Origin: CAVTQY01 sp963736975
Lineage (GTDB): Bacteria > Pseudomonadota > Alphaproteobacteria > Acetobacterales > Acetobacteraceae
Assembly: GCA_963736975.1 (NCBI GenBank)
Contig: CAVTQY010000001.1
Span: forward strand, 2,108,001-2,172,000
Reading direction: 5' to 3'
DNA: 64,000 nucleotides
The notes under the pieces were generated by a model that was not told the origin of the DNA, made no database searches, and saw nothing but the letters and a program-made list of their open reading frames with translations. A program made the translations under genes and the position numbers. Positions 17,206 to 26,580 of the stretch are shown here, in pieces (the first letter of the stretch is position 1; each line of letters starts with the position of its first letter).

Positions 17206-18186
17206 ATGATGAAAGTGGCGGTGCTGGACGACTGGCAGGGGGTAGCGCGGCAATCGGCCGACTGGAGCAAGCTCGAGGCACGGGCGGAGGTCACGTTTTT
17301 CGCCGATGCATTCGCGGATGAGGATGACGCGGCCCGCCGGCTCGCCGATTACGAGATCCTGCTCGCCATGCGCGAGCGCACGCATTTCACCGCTACGCTG
17401 CTCTGCCGCCTGCCGAAGCTCCGGATGCTGGGCACCACGGGCCACCGGACACTGTCACTCGACCTGTCAACAGCGACGGCGCAGGGCATCGTCGTCTGCA
17501 ACACCGGCAGCCCCGGTTCGAGCGCCACGGCCGAGCTTGCCCTCGGGCTGATGATCGCCGCGTTCCGTGGGCTGCCCATCGCCGACGCGGCGATCCGCGC
17601 CGGCCGGTTCCAGCAGGGCGTCCCCGTCGGGCGCGGGCTTGCCGGCAAAACGCTCGGCATCGTCGGGCTCGGCCGGATCGGCACGATGATGGCGCGCTTC
17701 GCCCATGCATTGGAGATGCCCGTCCTGGCCTGGAGCCGGCATCTCACGGAGGAGACAGCGCGTGAGCGCGGCGCGATCCTTGTCGGCAAGGACGAGCTGC
17801 TGGAGCGGTCGGATGCAGTCACCTTGCATCTTGTGCTGTCGGACCGTACGCGGGGTATCATCGGAAGCGGCGAACTGGCACGGATGAAACCAGGCGCGGT
17901 GTTGGTTAATACCTCGCGTGGTCCCCTGGTCGATGAGGCGGCGCTGATCGATGCGTTGAATGCCGGGCGGATCGTCGCTGCGCTCGATGTGTACGATCGC
18001 GAGCCACTGCCGCCGGACCACCCGTTGCGCAGCGCCCCGAACACCGTGGTGACACCGCATCTTGGTTATGGCGTGCGGGAGGCGTGGGCGCAGTTCTATC
18101 CTGAGAGCGTGGAGAATGCGCTGGCGTTCCTGGATGGCCGGCCGGTTCGGGTCATCAACGCCGATGTGTTGGCGCGGCGATCGTAG
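17206..18186 (+). CDS. D-isomer-specific 2-hydroxyacid dehydrogenase
   Basis: 326 residues. A very strong purine-rich ribosome site (GGGGGAGGAAA) precedes ATG 17206; a second ATG follows directly. The NAD-binding motif is GLGRIG (154-159). The catalytic set is the arginine in NTSRGPLVDE, the glutamate in the YDREPLP region, and the histidine in VVTPHLGYG. It belongs to the phosphoglycerate dehydrogenase-like D-2-hydroxyacid dehydrogenase family, without a C-terminal ACT domain, so it is not a standard SerA. Probably reduces a 2-keto acid; the exact substrate is unknown. Confidence 0.9.
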   Translation: MMKVAVLDDWQGVARQSADWSKLEARAEVTFFADAFADEDDAARRLADYEILLAMRERTHFTATLLCRLPKLRMLGTTGHRTLSLDLSTATAQGIVVCNTGSPGSSATAELALGLMIAAFRGLPIADAAIRAGRFQQGVPVGRGLAGKTLGIVGLGRIGTMMARFAHALEMPVLAWSRHLTEETARERGAILVGKDELLERSDAVTLHLVLSDRTRGIIGSGELARMKPGAVLVNTSRGPLVDEAALIDALNAGRIVAALDVYDREPLPPDHPLRSAPNTVVTPHLGYGVREAWAQFYPESVENALAFLDGRPVRVINADVLARRS

Positions 18187-18349
18187 GTCCGCAGAAAAAG
18201 CTTGGCGCGGGCTAGGAGCGGTGCGCTAGGCTCGCGCCGGGCGCTGCGGCAGTGAAGCGCGATCGCCAGGCGGCCGGCAAGCCGCCGAGGCTCTGTCTGG
18301 GTTGGCTCGATTGGGCGCCCCCGAACAACGAACGTTGGAGACGAACCCG

Positions 18350-19138
18350 ATGCATGGAGTCATGCACCTGGGCACAGGGGGACTTTATCCGCTCGCCGGC
18401 CTGCTCGTGGGGCTGCTGGTGGGCCTGACCGGTGTCGGCGGCGGTTCGCTGATGACCCCGCTTCTGATTCTCATGTTCGGTGTGCATCCGGTCACCGCCG
18501 TCGGCACCGATCTGCTGCAGGCCGCCGCGACCAAATCCGTCGGCACGCTGGTGCATGGCATGAGCGGCACGGTGGAGTGGCGCATTACGGGTCTGCTCGC
18601 CTGCGGCAGCGTACCGGCGACCGCGCTGACCATCCTGGCGCTGTCGTTCGGCGTAGAACCCGCCACATCGCATTTGGTTTCGTTCCTGCTGGGCGGCGCC
18701 GTGATCCTGACGGCTTTGGCGTTGTTGTTTCGCAGCATGTTGCTGCGATTTTCGGCTGGGCATATGGCGGGCGCGGAGATGCGCCACGCCGCGCAGCTCA
18801 CGATTGTCTCCGGCGTCGTATTGGGCGTGCTGGTCACGCTGACCTCGGTCGGCGCCGGCGCGCTGGGCGTGGTGGCGCTGGCGTTCCTCTACCCGAACCT
18901 GCCGACAGCGCGCATCGTAGCGGCCGATATCGCCCATGCGGTGCCGCTCACTTTGTTTGCCGGGCTGGGGCACTGGTGGCTGGGCTCGATCGACTGGCAC
19001 TTGCTCGAGGCTCTGCTCATGGGCTCGATCCCCGGCATCGTCATCGGCAGCATCATCGCGGCGCGCGTGCCGGAGATGGTGCTGCGGCCGGTGCTTGCCG
19101 CGGTGTTGTTGCTGGTGGGGGGGCGGTTGCTCGGTTGA
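18350..19138 (+). CDS. TSUP-family membrane permease (TauE/SafE type)
   Basis: 262 residues, about eight membrane helices. ATG 18350 is preceded by GGAGACG; an earlier in-frame start at 18302 adds 16 unlikely residues. The glycine-rich first helix pair (GLLVGLTGVGGGSLMTPLLI) and the second repeat (TLTSVGAGALGVVALAFL) are the two-fold repeat signature of the sulfite exporter TauE/SafE family. Transports sulfur-containing or other organic anions in relatives; the substrate here is not known. Convergent with the hydantoinase A gene. Confidence 0.91.
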   Translation: MHGVMHLGTGGLYPLAGLLVGLLVGLTGVGGGSLMTPLLILMFGVHPVTAVGTDLLQAAATKSVGTLVHGMSGTVEWRITGLLACGSVPATALTILALSFGVEPATSHLVSFLLGGAVILTALALLFRSMLLRFSAGHMAGAEMRHAAQLTIVSGVVLGVLVTLTSVGAGALGVVALAFLYPNLPTARIVAADIAHAVPLTLFAGLGHWWLGSIDWHLLEALLMGSIPGIVIGSIIAARVPEMVLRPVLAAVLLLVGGRLLG

Positions 19139-19148
19139 CGGAGAGCGG

Positions 19149-21215
19149 TCAGTCGAGGTCCAGCCGGATGTTACCGAAACCGTCGAGCGCCGCGCTGGTT
19201 TGATGCGGCACTAAGCAGGTCGCATCGTATTCCTGTACGATAAGCGGCCCGGGCCGTGGCGTTTCGGTCAGCGACGCGCGGTCCACAACAGCCACGCGTA
19301 TCCAGCCGGTCCCGGCGAACCAAGCGCGCCGGTGGTTCGGACCATCCGCGGCACGGGGTGCGATGGCGTCCGGCAACCGCGGTGCGGCGGGAATGCCGCG
19401 CGCGATCACCGATAGCCCGACCAACTCCACCGGCTCGTCCTGCGGGGCACGAAATCCGTAGGTACGCTCATGCTCCGAGGCAAACAGGTTCGGCAATGCG
19501 CGCAGCAGGGCCGCGGCGGCGCCGTCCGGCAGCACCACTTCTAGTTCGCTCGACTGGCCAAGATAGCGGGCCAGTGCAACGCGGCGGAAGACCTGTCGTG
19601 ACGGCGCGAAACCATCGCGTGCCAATCGCGCGGCTGCATTGACAGTCAGGCCGTCAAGCGCCCTGCCGAACTGGGCCGCGTCAGCCGTGTCGAGGCGTGT
19701 GCGCAGGCTCTGCCGCGCATGGTGCTCCGTGTCGGCCACGAGCAGGCCAAAGGCGCTGAACACCCCCGGCAGAGGCGGCACGATCACCTGGCGAATACCA
19801 AGTTCGGCCGCGATCGCCGCGGCAAACAGCGGGCCGTTGCCGCCAAACGCCAGAAGCACGGCCGCTCGCGGATCGCGCCCGCGCTCCACCGACACGGCGC
19901 GGATCGCCCGCATCATCGAGGCCGAGGCGAGGCGCAGCATGCCGGCGGCGGCTTCCTCGACCGTGCATCCCATCGGCGCTGCCAGCTTGCAGGCGATTGC
20001 TTCACGCGCTGCCTCAGCATCGAGCCTCATAGACCCGCCGATCAATCCGTTCGGATCGAGATAGCCGAGGACAAGGTTGCAATCGGTAATAGTCGGCTCG
20101 GTGCCGCCCGTGCCGTAACACACCGGACCGGGATCGGCGCCGGCGCTTTCCGGCCCCACTTTCGGCGCGCCGGTGGCATCCAGCCGGCAGATCGAACCGC
20201 CCCCGGCGCCCACCTCGGCGAGGTCGATCGCCGGCAGTTTCAGCATGTACCCCGCCCCGACCAACAGGCGGGACCCTGCCATGACGCCCGCGCCGACCTC
20301 CAGCGCCTCGCTGCGCAAAATCTCGCCGGATTCAACAAGTCCTGCTTTGGCGGTGGTGCCGCCCATGTCGAGGCTGATCACGAGCGGCAGATCGAGCCGT
20401 GCAGCGAGTGCCGCGGCGCCGACAACGCCCGCGGCAGGACCGCTTTCGATGATATGCACCGGCTGTGCCGCGGCGAACTCGTCGGAGGCAAGCCCTCCGT
20501 TGGATTGCATGAGTTGCAGCGGCGCCGCGACGCCGAGTGCGCGCAGCCGTGCCGCCAGCGCGGTCAGATAGGCGCGCACCACCGGCTGCACATAGGCGTT
20601 GATGACCGTGGTGCTGGTGCGCGGATATTCCTTGATCTCCGGCAGGATCTCGTGGCTGACGGATACGGCGAGGCCGGGCAGAGCTGCACGCACGCGATCC
20701 GCCACTGCCCGTTCGTGTGCCGGATTGGCGTAGCTGTGCAGCAGGCAGATCGCGAGGCTCTGCACCGCTTCATCCCTGAGCCGCGCGATCGCCGTATCGA
20801 CGGTGGCGGTATCGAGTGCCATCGCGATCGATCCGTCGGGGCGGATTTTCCCGGTCACTTCCAGCCGCAACCGCCGTTCGACGAGCGGCGGCGGCTTGGT
20901 CCAGCCGATATCGTAGATGCGCGGCATGCGCAGATCGCGAATCTCCAACACGTCGCGAAAGCCGTGCGTGGTGATCAGTGCGGTGCGCGCGCCTTTGCCC
21001 TCAAGGATCGTGTTGGAGCCGACGGTGGTACCGTGCAGTACTTCCGCCACCTCCGTGCCGGCTTCGGCGAGCAGTGACTGCAGCCCCTCGACGATGCCCT
21101 CCGCGTAATCGTGCGGTGTCGATGCGGCCTTGCGTGTCAGGACACGCCCATCCGCCGCGATTGCGACCAGATCGGTGAAGGTTCCGCCGATATCTATGCC
21201 GATGCGGAGCGTCAT
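19149..21215 (-). CDS. hyuA: Hydantoinase/oxoprolinase subunit A (HyuA family)
   Basis: 688 residues. It starts with the ASKHA-type phosphate loop GIDIGGTFTDLVAI and carries LHGTTVGSNTILEGKGA, the SLDMGGTTAKAGLV motif and GGGGSI/ADPGPVCYG-type stretches typical of ATP-dependent N-methylhydantoinase, oxoprolinase and acetone/acetophenone carboxylase A subunits. ATG 21215 overlaps the B-subunit stop by 4 bp (ATGA), so the two subunits are co-translated. ATP-driven ring opening or carboxylation is expected; the absence of a gamma subunit favours a hydantoinase/oxoprolinase. Substrate unknown. Confidence 0.93.
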   Translation of the reverse strand: MTLRIGIDIGGTFTDLVAIAADGRVLTRKAASTPHDYAEGIVEGLQSLLAEAGTEVAEVLHGTTVGSNTILEGKGARTALITTHGFRDVLEIRDLRMPRIYDIGWTKPPPLVERRLRLEVTGKIRPDGSIAMALDTATVDTAIARLRDEAVQSLAICLLHSYANPAHERAVADRVRAALPGLAVSVSHEILPEIKEYPRTSTTVINAYVQPVVRAYLTALAARLRALGVAAPLQLMQSNGGLASDEFAAAQPVHIIESGPAAGVVGAAALAARLDLPLVISLDMGGTTAKAGLVESGEILRSEALEVGAGVMAGSRLLVGAGYMLKLPAIDLAEVGAGGGSICRLDATGAPKVGPESAGADPGPVCYGTGGTEPTITDCNLVLGYLDPNGLIGGSMRLDAEAAREAIACKLAAPMGCTVEEAAAGMLRLASASMMRAIRAVSVERGRDPRAAVLLAFGGNGPLFAAAIAAELGIRQVIVPPLPGVFSAFGLLVADTEHHARQSLRTRLDTADAAQFGRALDGLTVNAAARLARDGFAPSRQVFRRVALARYLGQSSELEVVLPDGAAAALLRALPNLFASEHERTYGFRAPQDEPVELVGLSVIARGIPAAPRLPDAIAPRAADGPNHRRAWFAGTGWIRVAVVDRASLTETPRPGPLIVQEYDATCLVPHQTSAALDGFGNIRLDLD

Positions 21216-22939
21216 CCGACAGCGCCCCTTCGGCTCGTACGCATTGCCGCGGTGGCCTCGATATCGATTTGCGGCGGATCACCGCGCGCAACGACGCCAT
21301 AATCGCGTGCTGCACCTTCCACCGTCACGAATCCGTCGCGCAGGTCTTGCGCGACCAGGGTGAGATCGCGCTCGAAAGCGTCGCCCCAGCCGCCCGAGCC
21401 GGGCAGCTCGTGGCGGAACACCTCGCCCTGGCGGAACGGCATCGTCAGCTTGGCGTGCAGGGTCTGCTCTCGCGGCGTGCCTGGATTGAAGATGTTGCGC
21501 CCTGGCGTGCCGGGGCCGCCGCCGCACAGACCGTAGGGCCGGTGCGTCTGGCGGTCGGCGCGGACCTGCAGAATCCCTTCGTCGGCCAGCATCCGCCACG
21601 TCTTCCCCATGGAGACGCCGCCCCGGTACTTCCCAGCCCCGCCGGTATCGGCGACGAAACCGCAATCCAGGATTTCGAGGGGGTTCTCCGCCTCGATCAC
21701 CTCGATGCTGAAGCTCGCCATGTTGGCGAACATCGTGGTGTTACCCTGCAGCCCATCCGCCCAGGGCCGCGCACCCCAGCCGCCGGAGAAGAAATCGACG
21801 TAGATATACGGTCGCCGCTTCTTGTCGTAACCACCGACGGTCACACCGGTGTTGCCGCCATCGCCGGCAGCGAAGACGCGGTCGGGATAAAGCTGGGCCA
21901 GTGCACCGAACGCGCAGTCGCAGGCACGAAACCCGGTCAGCCCTCGAGCGGCGCAGGCGGCCGGCGGCAAGGCGTTGGTGATGGTGCCGGGCGGCGCGAT
22001 CACTTTGATCGCGCGGAACACACCGTCGTTGTTAGGCATGTTCACCGACAGCACGGATTTAGCGGCGGTGAAGCTTGCAGCCGCAGTGTAGCTCCAGGTA
22101 TTGTTGATGGCGCCCTTCACCTGCGGTGAACTGCCGGTCCAGTCGAACTCGATCGACTCGCCCCGCTTGCGCACGGTGCACACCAACGGGATCGGCTTGC
22201 CGATATCAATCTGGTCGTCGTCGATCCAGTCGGTGAAGCTTGCTTCTCCGTCCGCCAGTTCGGCGAGACAATGCCGCGTCAGCCGCTCGCTGTAATCCAT
22301 CGTCTCGACCATCAGCTCGCGCGCACCCGCAGCGCCGTAGCGCGCCACCAGATCGGTCATGCCGCGCGCCGCGATCTCGCAGGCTGCGAGCTGGGAGCGC
22401 AGGTCGCCGAGCACACGGCCCGGCAGGCGCACATTCTTTTCGATGATGCGGAACAGGGTGGGATTGGGCTGTCCGGACTCATACAGTTTCAGCGGCGGAA
22501 TGCGCAGGCCCTCGGCGTAGATCTCGGTACTGTCGGAAGCGTTGGAGCCGGGGACGCGGCCACCCACATCGGTGTGGTGGCAGATGGTCGCGGCGTACGC
22601 CAGGATTTGCCCCTCCGCGAATAGCGGCCGGAACAGGAAGATGTCCGGCAGGTGCATGCCGCCTTCATAAGGATCGTTGGAGATCAGAATATCGCCTTCG
22701 TATATATCTGTATCGTAACGGCGTAGCGCGGCCCGCAGCGCGACCGGGATGCTGCACAGATGCCCGGGCAGGCTGAGCCCCTGTGCAACCAGCCGGCCCT
22801 GCGAATCGCACAGCGCCGCACTGTAATCCATGATGTTCTTCAACACGCCGGAATAGGCGGTGCGATAGATAGTCAGCACCATCTCGTCGCCGATCGCGGC
22901 GACGGCGTTGCGGAACAATTCGGCGGTGATCGGGTCCAT
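21212..22939 (-). CDS. hyuB: Hydantoinase/oxoprolinase subunit B (HyuB family)
   Basis: 575 residues from ATG 22939 (MDPITAELFRNAV); a longer opening to 23011 is possible but adds a non-homologous leader. Characteristic HyuB stretches are GVLKNIMDYSAALCD, LISNDPYEGGMHLPDI, ICHHTDVGGRVPGS and GDGGNTGVTVGGYDKK. It pairs with the downstream A subunit through a 4-bp overlap. Together they would hydrolyse a cyclic amide such as a hydantoin or 5-oxoproline, using ATP. No transporter or regulator sits in the same operon. Confidence 0.93.
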   Translation of the reverse strand: MDPITAELFRNAVAAIGDEMVLTIYRTAYSGVLKNIMDYSAALCDSQGRLVAQGLSLPGHLCSIPVALRAALRRYDTDIYEGDILISNDPYEGGMHLPDIFLFRPLFAEGQILAYAATICHHTDVGGRVPGSNASDSTEIYAEGLRIPPLKLYESGQPNPTLFRIIEKNVRLPGRVLGDLRSQLAACEIAARGMTDLVARYGAAGARELMVETMDYSERLTRHCLAELADGEASFTDWIDDDQIDIGKPIPLVCTVRKRGESIEFDWTGSSPQVKGAINNTWSYTAAASFTAAKSVLSVNMPNNDGVFRAIKVIAPPGTITNALPPAACAARGLTGFRACDCAFGALAQLYPDRVFAAGDGGNTGVTVGGYDKKRRPYIYVDFFSGGWGARPWADGLQGNTTMFANMASFSIEVIEAENPLEILDCGFVADTGGAGKYRGGVSMGKTWRMLADEGILQVRADRQTHRPYGLCGGGPGTPGRNIFNPGTPREQTLHAKLTMPFRQGEVFRHELPGSGGWGDAFERDLTLVAQDLRDGFVTVEGAARDYGVVARGDPPQIDIEATAAMRTSRRGAVG

Positions 22940-23039
22940 GCTCGTGATCCGACCATCTCTTCGGTGCGGGTGCAATGGCCGGGTTGCGTGGCTGCATCGT
23001 TCCTCTGACAAGTGCCGCTTGCAGCCACTTGTCCCGGAG

Positions 23040-23849
23040 CTACGCTTCGCCGATACGCTCGATCAGCGCCATCGCCGTCGCCGGATTATGTGCCTTGAAC
23101 CCGCTGATCACGTAAAGGAACACATCGCGGTTGTCTGCGCGCGGCTGCTCCGCGGTCACGCTCAGCAGCCCCTCCGGCATGCCACCGCTGGCCCAAGCCC
23201 GAGCACGCTGGGCCCATAGGCCGAGGTCCTTATCGCCATAGCCGTTCGGTTCATCTTCCGTGGTTCCCATAATGCGCGCATACACAAACGGCGCTGTCAC
23301 ATCGGCGATCTGCGGATACTCGGAATCTCCTGCGGTCACGATCGCAACGCCGTGCTCACGGGCAATCGCTACCAAATCCGGGTTTTTGAAGCTGGGATGG
23401 CGCACCTCCAGCGCATGGCGGACGGCGCGGCCTTCGACGCTCTTCGGCAGCAATCGCAGGAAGCGATCGATGTCCTCCGCATCGAAAGCCTTGGTCGGCA
23501 TGAGCTGCCAGTTGATCGGACCGAGCTTGTCCTTCAGCACCATGGCCCCGCTGGCAAAAAACCGCTCGACCGACTCCGACGCTTCCGCCAACACGCGCCG
23601 ATTGGTGGTGAAGCGCGGACCTTTCAGGGAAAAAATGAAATCATCCGGTGTTTCGTCATACCATTTGGCAAAGCTCTCCGGCTTCTGCGATCCGTAATAG
23701 GTCCCGTTGACCTCGATTGTCGTCAGTTTGCGGCTTGCGTATTCGAGTTCCTTCTTCTGCGCGAGACCCGCCGGATAAAACGCGCCCCGCCAGGGGGCAT
23801 ACGTCCATCCGCCGACCCCGACGCGGATGCGCCCTTCGTTCTGCGCCAC
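23040..23849 (-). CDS. DUF72 domain protein (YecE family)
   Basis: 269 residues from a GTG start. The TIM-barrel-like DUF72 family is shown by RVGVGGWTYAPWRG at the N-terminus, YASRKLTTIEVNGTYYGSQ, FSLKGPRFTTN, LGPINWQLMP and ALEVRHPSF. The length fits the family. Its biochemical function is unknown; structures suggest a nuclease- or isomerase-like barrel, but no activity is established. It stands alone, 100 bp after the hyuB start and divergent from the aldolase gene. Confidence 0.92.
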   Translation of the reverse strand: MAQNEGRIRVGVGGWTYAPWRGAFYPAGLAQKKELEYASRKLTTIEVNGTYYGSQKPESFAKWYDETPDDFIFSLKGPRFTTNRRVLAEASESVERFFASGAMVLKDKLGPINWQLMPTKAFDAEDIDRFLRLLPKSVEGRAVRHALEVRHPSFKNPDLVAIAREHGVAIVTAGDSEYPQIADVTAPFVYARIMGTTEDEPNGYGDKDLGLWAQRARAWASGGMPEGLLSVTAEQPRADNRDVFLYVISGFKAHNPATAMALIERIGEA

Positions 23850-23907
23850 GCCTCATCTCCCTTCAGCCCGGGTTGCCCCGAAGCAGTGCCTGGACCAGGA
23901 TACGCCG

Positions 23908-24690
23908 ATGCCTGTAACGGAGACAGAGATGTCCGTCGCGCTGCAACGACCCCGCACCGAGATGACTGACGCCGAATGGCAGACACGCTGCGACCTCGCG
24001 GCGCTCTATCGCATCGTCGATCATCTCGGCTGGACCGACCTCATCAACACGCACATGTCAGCCCGCCTTCCCGATGAGCCCAACACCTTCCTGATCAATC
24101 CGTATGGCGAGATGTTTGACGAGATCACCGCCTCCGGCCTGGTGAAGATGGACATGGACGGCAACGTCCTGGGTGGCGGCGGCAAGTTCAATAATGCCGG
24201 GTTCACTATCCATAGCGGCGTCTATAAGGCGCGGCCGGACGCCATGTGCGTGATGCACACGCACACCCGCGCCGGCGCCGGCGTCTCATTGCTGGAAGAC
24301 GGGCTACGCCCGATCAGCCAGGACGCACTCGCCGTCCTCGACGACGTCGCTTACCATCCCTATGGCGTGCCCGCCTCGCAGGAGGAATGCGAGGCGCTTG
24401 GCCGCACCTGCGCGCGGGGAAGCTGCGTCGTCCTGCTCAATCACGGCCTGCTGACGCATGGCTCGACGATCCACGGCACCCTGATGAAAATGTATATGCT
24501 GGAACGCGCCTGCGAAGTGGAGCTGATCGCCCGCACGCTCGACACGCCGCCGGTACGGATCGATGATTATGTGGTGCGCAAAGCGGCCGAGCGCGGCCAG
24601 AAGCGCCGCAACGCGCCCGAGTATGGCCGGATGGAATGGGAGAGCCTGCTCCGCACCGTCGAACGCAAAGGCGCCGACTACAAACACTGA
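23908..24690 (+). CDS. Class II aldolase/adducin family protein
   Basis: 260 residues from ATG 23908 (MPVTETEMSV). The metal-binding histidines are in MCVMHTHTRAGAG and LLNHGLLTHG; the substrate-binding ASGLVKMDMDG and DLINTHMSARLP stretches match the aldolase/adducin fold. Bacterial relatives of this size include fuculose-phosphate-type aldolases and many uncharacterised decarboxylase-like enzymes. Zn-dependent retro-aldol or decarboxylation chemistry is expected; substrate unknown. It sits alone between the DUF72 gene and a small periplasmic protein. Confidence 0.9.
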   Translation: MPVTETEMSVALQRPRTEMTDAEWQTRCDLAALYRIVDHLGWTDLINTHMSARLPDEPNTFLINPYGEMFDEITASGLVKMDMDGNVLGGGGKFNNAGFTIHSGVYKARPDAMCVMHTHTRAGAGVSLLEDGLRPISQDALAVLDDVAYHPYGVPASQEECEALGRTCARGSCVVLLNHGLLTHGSTIHGTLMKMYMLERACEVELIARTLDTPPVRIDDYVVRKAAERGQKRRNAPEYGRMEWESLLRTVERKGADYKH

Positions 24691-24775
24691 CAGGTCACGG
24701 ACAACTGATCGCCGCGCCGTGATGCGCGGCGGCTTCCTTGCGGGTTCCTCACGCAGTCAGCGAAAGGAGCCCGCT

Positions 24776-25180
24776 ATGTCCTCACGCCTGCTCGCCGCCC
24801 TCGCGCTGTTTGCCGCTGCTCCCGCCCTGGCGGCGCAGCAGCCGCCTGCCGCCTCGCTCTATCACCAGGAGGATTCGCGCTCGATCTCCATCCAGAACTG
24901 GAGCGGCCAGCCGGTGACCGCCGCCCAGGTGCAGACGACCGACGGCCACACCTGGGATATCGGCAAGGGAGTCATCCCGCAGAACCAAGCAAAGGAGATC
25001 ATCGTGCCCGCCCAGGACTGCATCGCCAATGTCCGGGTCACGTTGCAAGACGGCCGGACGCTTGGGATCAGCCGCGCCAATGCCTGCCGCAATACCCAGA
25101 TCGTCGTCCGCGCAGAGAGCCTCAGCATCCCCACCCAGGCGGCGTCCGGACTGAAGCCGAATCAGGCAGGCAGGCCTTGA
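24776..25180 (+). CDS. Small periplasmic protein of unknown function
   Basis: 134 residues. ATG 24776 has AAAGGAG 7 bp upstream. A signal peptide (about 1-20, ending PALAAQ) is followed by a compact beta-rich domain with a conserved-looking ISIQNWSGQPVTAAQVQTTD stretch and two cysteines (in QDCIANV and NACRNTQ) that could form a disulfide. I do not recognise the family. It is exported and stands alone. Confidence 0.75.
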   Translation: MSSRLLAALALFAAAPALAAQQPPAASLYHQEDSRSISIQNWSGQPVTAAQVQTTDGHTWDIGKGVIPQNQAKEIIVPAQDCIANVRVTLQDGRTLGISRANACRNTQIVVRAESLSIPTQAASGLKPNQAGRP

Positions 25181-25231
25181 CGAGCTGGCGCCCTGCGGGA
25201 AGCGTGCCGTCTCGCAGCAACCGAGACATGC

Positions 25232-26242
25232 ATGAGCCTGCCGCAGACGATGACCTACATTGCCGTCGAGATCGCCGGCGGTCCCGAGGTCCTGAGGCCG
25301 GCGACCTGCCCGCTGCCCACACCCAAACCGGATGAGGTGCTGATCCGGGTCGAAGCGACCGGGGTGAACCGCCCCGACGTGCAGCAACGCAAGGGTGCAT
25401 ATCCGCCGCCCCCGGGCGCCAGCCCCATCCTCGGCCTGGAGGTCGCCGGCGAAATCATCGCGATCGGTCCCGCAGCGAGTGGGCTGCGGGTCGGCGAGCA
25501 CGTGTGCGCGCTGGTCAACGGCGGCGGCTACGCCGAATATTGCGTCGCTCCGGTCCCCCAATGCCTGCCATTGCCGCGCGGCTATGACGCGATGCGCGCC
25601 GCCGCCCTGCCCGAAACCTATTTCACCGTTTGGGCCAATCTGTTCGGCCATGGGCGCCTGCACCAAGGCGAGGCGGCGCTGATTCATGGCGGCACCTCCG
25701 GCATCGGGGTCACCGCCATCCAGCTCGCACGCGAATTCGGCGCGACCGCCTACGCCACCGCCGGTTCCGATGAGAAATGCGCTGCCTGCCTCCGCCTCGG
25801 CGCCGCCGCGGCGATCAACTACCGCACGCAGGATTTTTTTGAGGAAGTCCGACGCCTCACCGACGGGCGCGGCGTCGATGTGGTGCTGGACATGGTCGGC
25901 GCACCGTATTTCGCACGCAACATCCGCGCCCTGGCAAAGGACGGACGGTTGGTGATGATCGCTTTCCTCGAAGGCTCCAAGGTCGAGAACCTCGACCTCG
26001 TCCCGGTCATGACCAAACGCCTGACGATCACCGGCTCGACCATGCGCCCCCGCACCACAGCGGAAAAAGGCGCCATTGCCGCCGCACTGCGCGAGCGCGT
26101 CTGGCCGGTGCTGGATGCCGGGCGCTGCGGCCCGGTCATCCACGCCACCTTCCCGCTGACGCAGGCGGCCGAGGCGCACCGGCTGATGGAGACCAGCACG
26201 CATATCGGCAAGATCATGCTGCAGGTCAGCCCTGAACGATGA
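25232..26242 (+). CDS. NAD(P)H-quinone oxidoreductase, MDR family (PIG3/QOR-like)
   Basis: 336 residues of a zinc-free medium-chain dehydrogenase/reductase. The N-terminal GroES-like fold contains ATGVNRPDVQQRKGAYPPPPG, a signature of the PIG3 quinone reductase branch. The NADPH loop is IHGGTSGIGVTAIQ (an AxxGGVG-type loop), followed by DEKCAACLRLGAAAAINY. Reduces quinones or enones with NADPH. An in-frame ATG six codons later is an alternative start. The last 17 bp overlap the 3' end of the convergent cupredoxin gene. Confidence 0.92.
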   Translation: MSLPQTMTYIAVEIAGGPEVLRPATCPLPTPKPDEVLIRVEATGVNRPDVQQRKGAYPPPPGASPILGLEVAGEIIAIGPAASGLRVGEHVCALVNGGGYAEYCVAPVPQCLPLPRGYDAMRAAALPETYFTVWANLFGHGRLHQGEAALIHGGTSGIGVTAIQLAREFGATAYATAGSDEKCAACLRLGAAAAINYRTQDFFEEVRRLTDGRGVDVVLDMVGAPYFARNIRALAKDGRLVMIAFLEGSKVENLDLVPVMTKRLTITGSTMRPRTTAEKGAIAAALRERVWPVLDAGRCGPVIHATFPLTQAAEAHRLMETSTHIGKIMLQVSPER

Positions 26243-26574
26243 TCTGCCCGCGCATGTGCGGATGGATCCCGCACAAGTAATCGTAGGTTCCTGCCTTGTT
26301 CGAACCGGAACGAAAAACTGTCGTCCGTGTCCAGCGGATGCGAGTGAACGCTCAGCGCCGGCACGACGATGCTGTGGGGAATATCGTCGCGATTGGTCCA
26401 GGTGACGGTCGTGCCAACTGCAACGGATAGCGGCGTAGGTGAGAAGGTGAAATTGTCGATCCGCACCTCCGCCGCTGCCGCATCCGCACGCCTTGCCAGC
26501 ACCATCAGACCGCCGGCGGCCACCAAATGGGCCGCCAGCGCGCGCCGCCCGTAGGGCGAAGAAGTCCAGCGCAT
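26226..26574 (-). pseudogene. Cupredoxin (plastocyanin-like), single-base frameshift
   Basis: Small periplasmic blue-copper protein. A signal region is followed by IDNFTFSPTPLSVAVGTTVTW and the first copper histidine in DIPHSIVV. After SFRFEQ the frame breaks at about 26295: one extra G turns the expected AGTYDYLCGIHPHM into another frame. The rest (C, H, M ligands and a stop at 26226) is intact in the shifted frame. It starts 4 bp after the phosphoesterase stop, so the two are one operon. All four type 1 copper ligands exist across the break, so a sequencing error is plausible. Confidence 0.85.
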
Positions 26575-26580
26575 TGGTCG

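Noticed and set aside
19719..21077. 452-residue plus-strand frame opposite hyuA
   Set aside because: No domain, Arg/Gln/His-rich shadow composition, and it covers the HyuA motifs in antisense.
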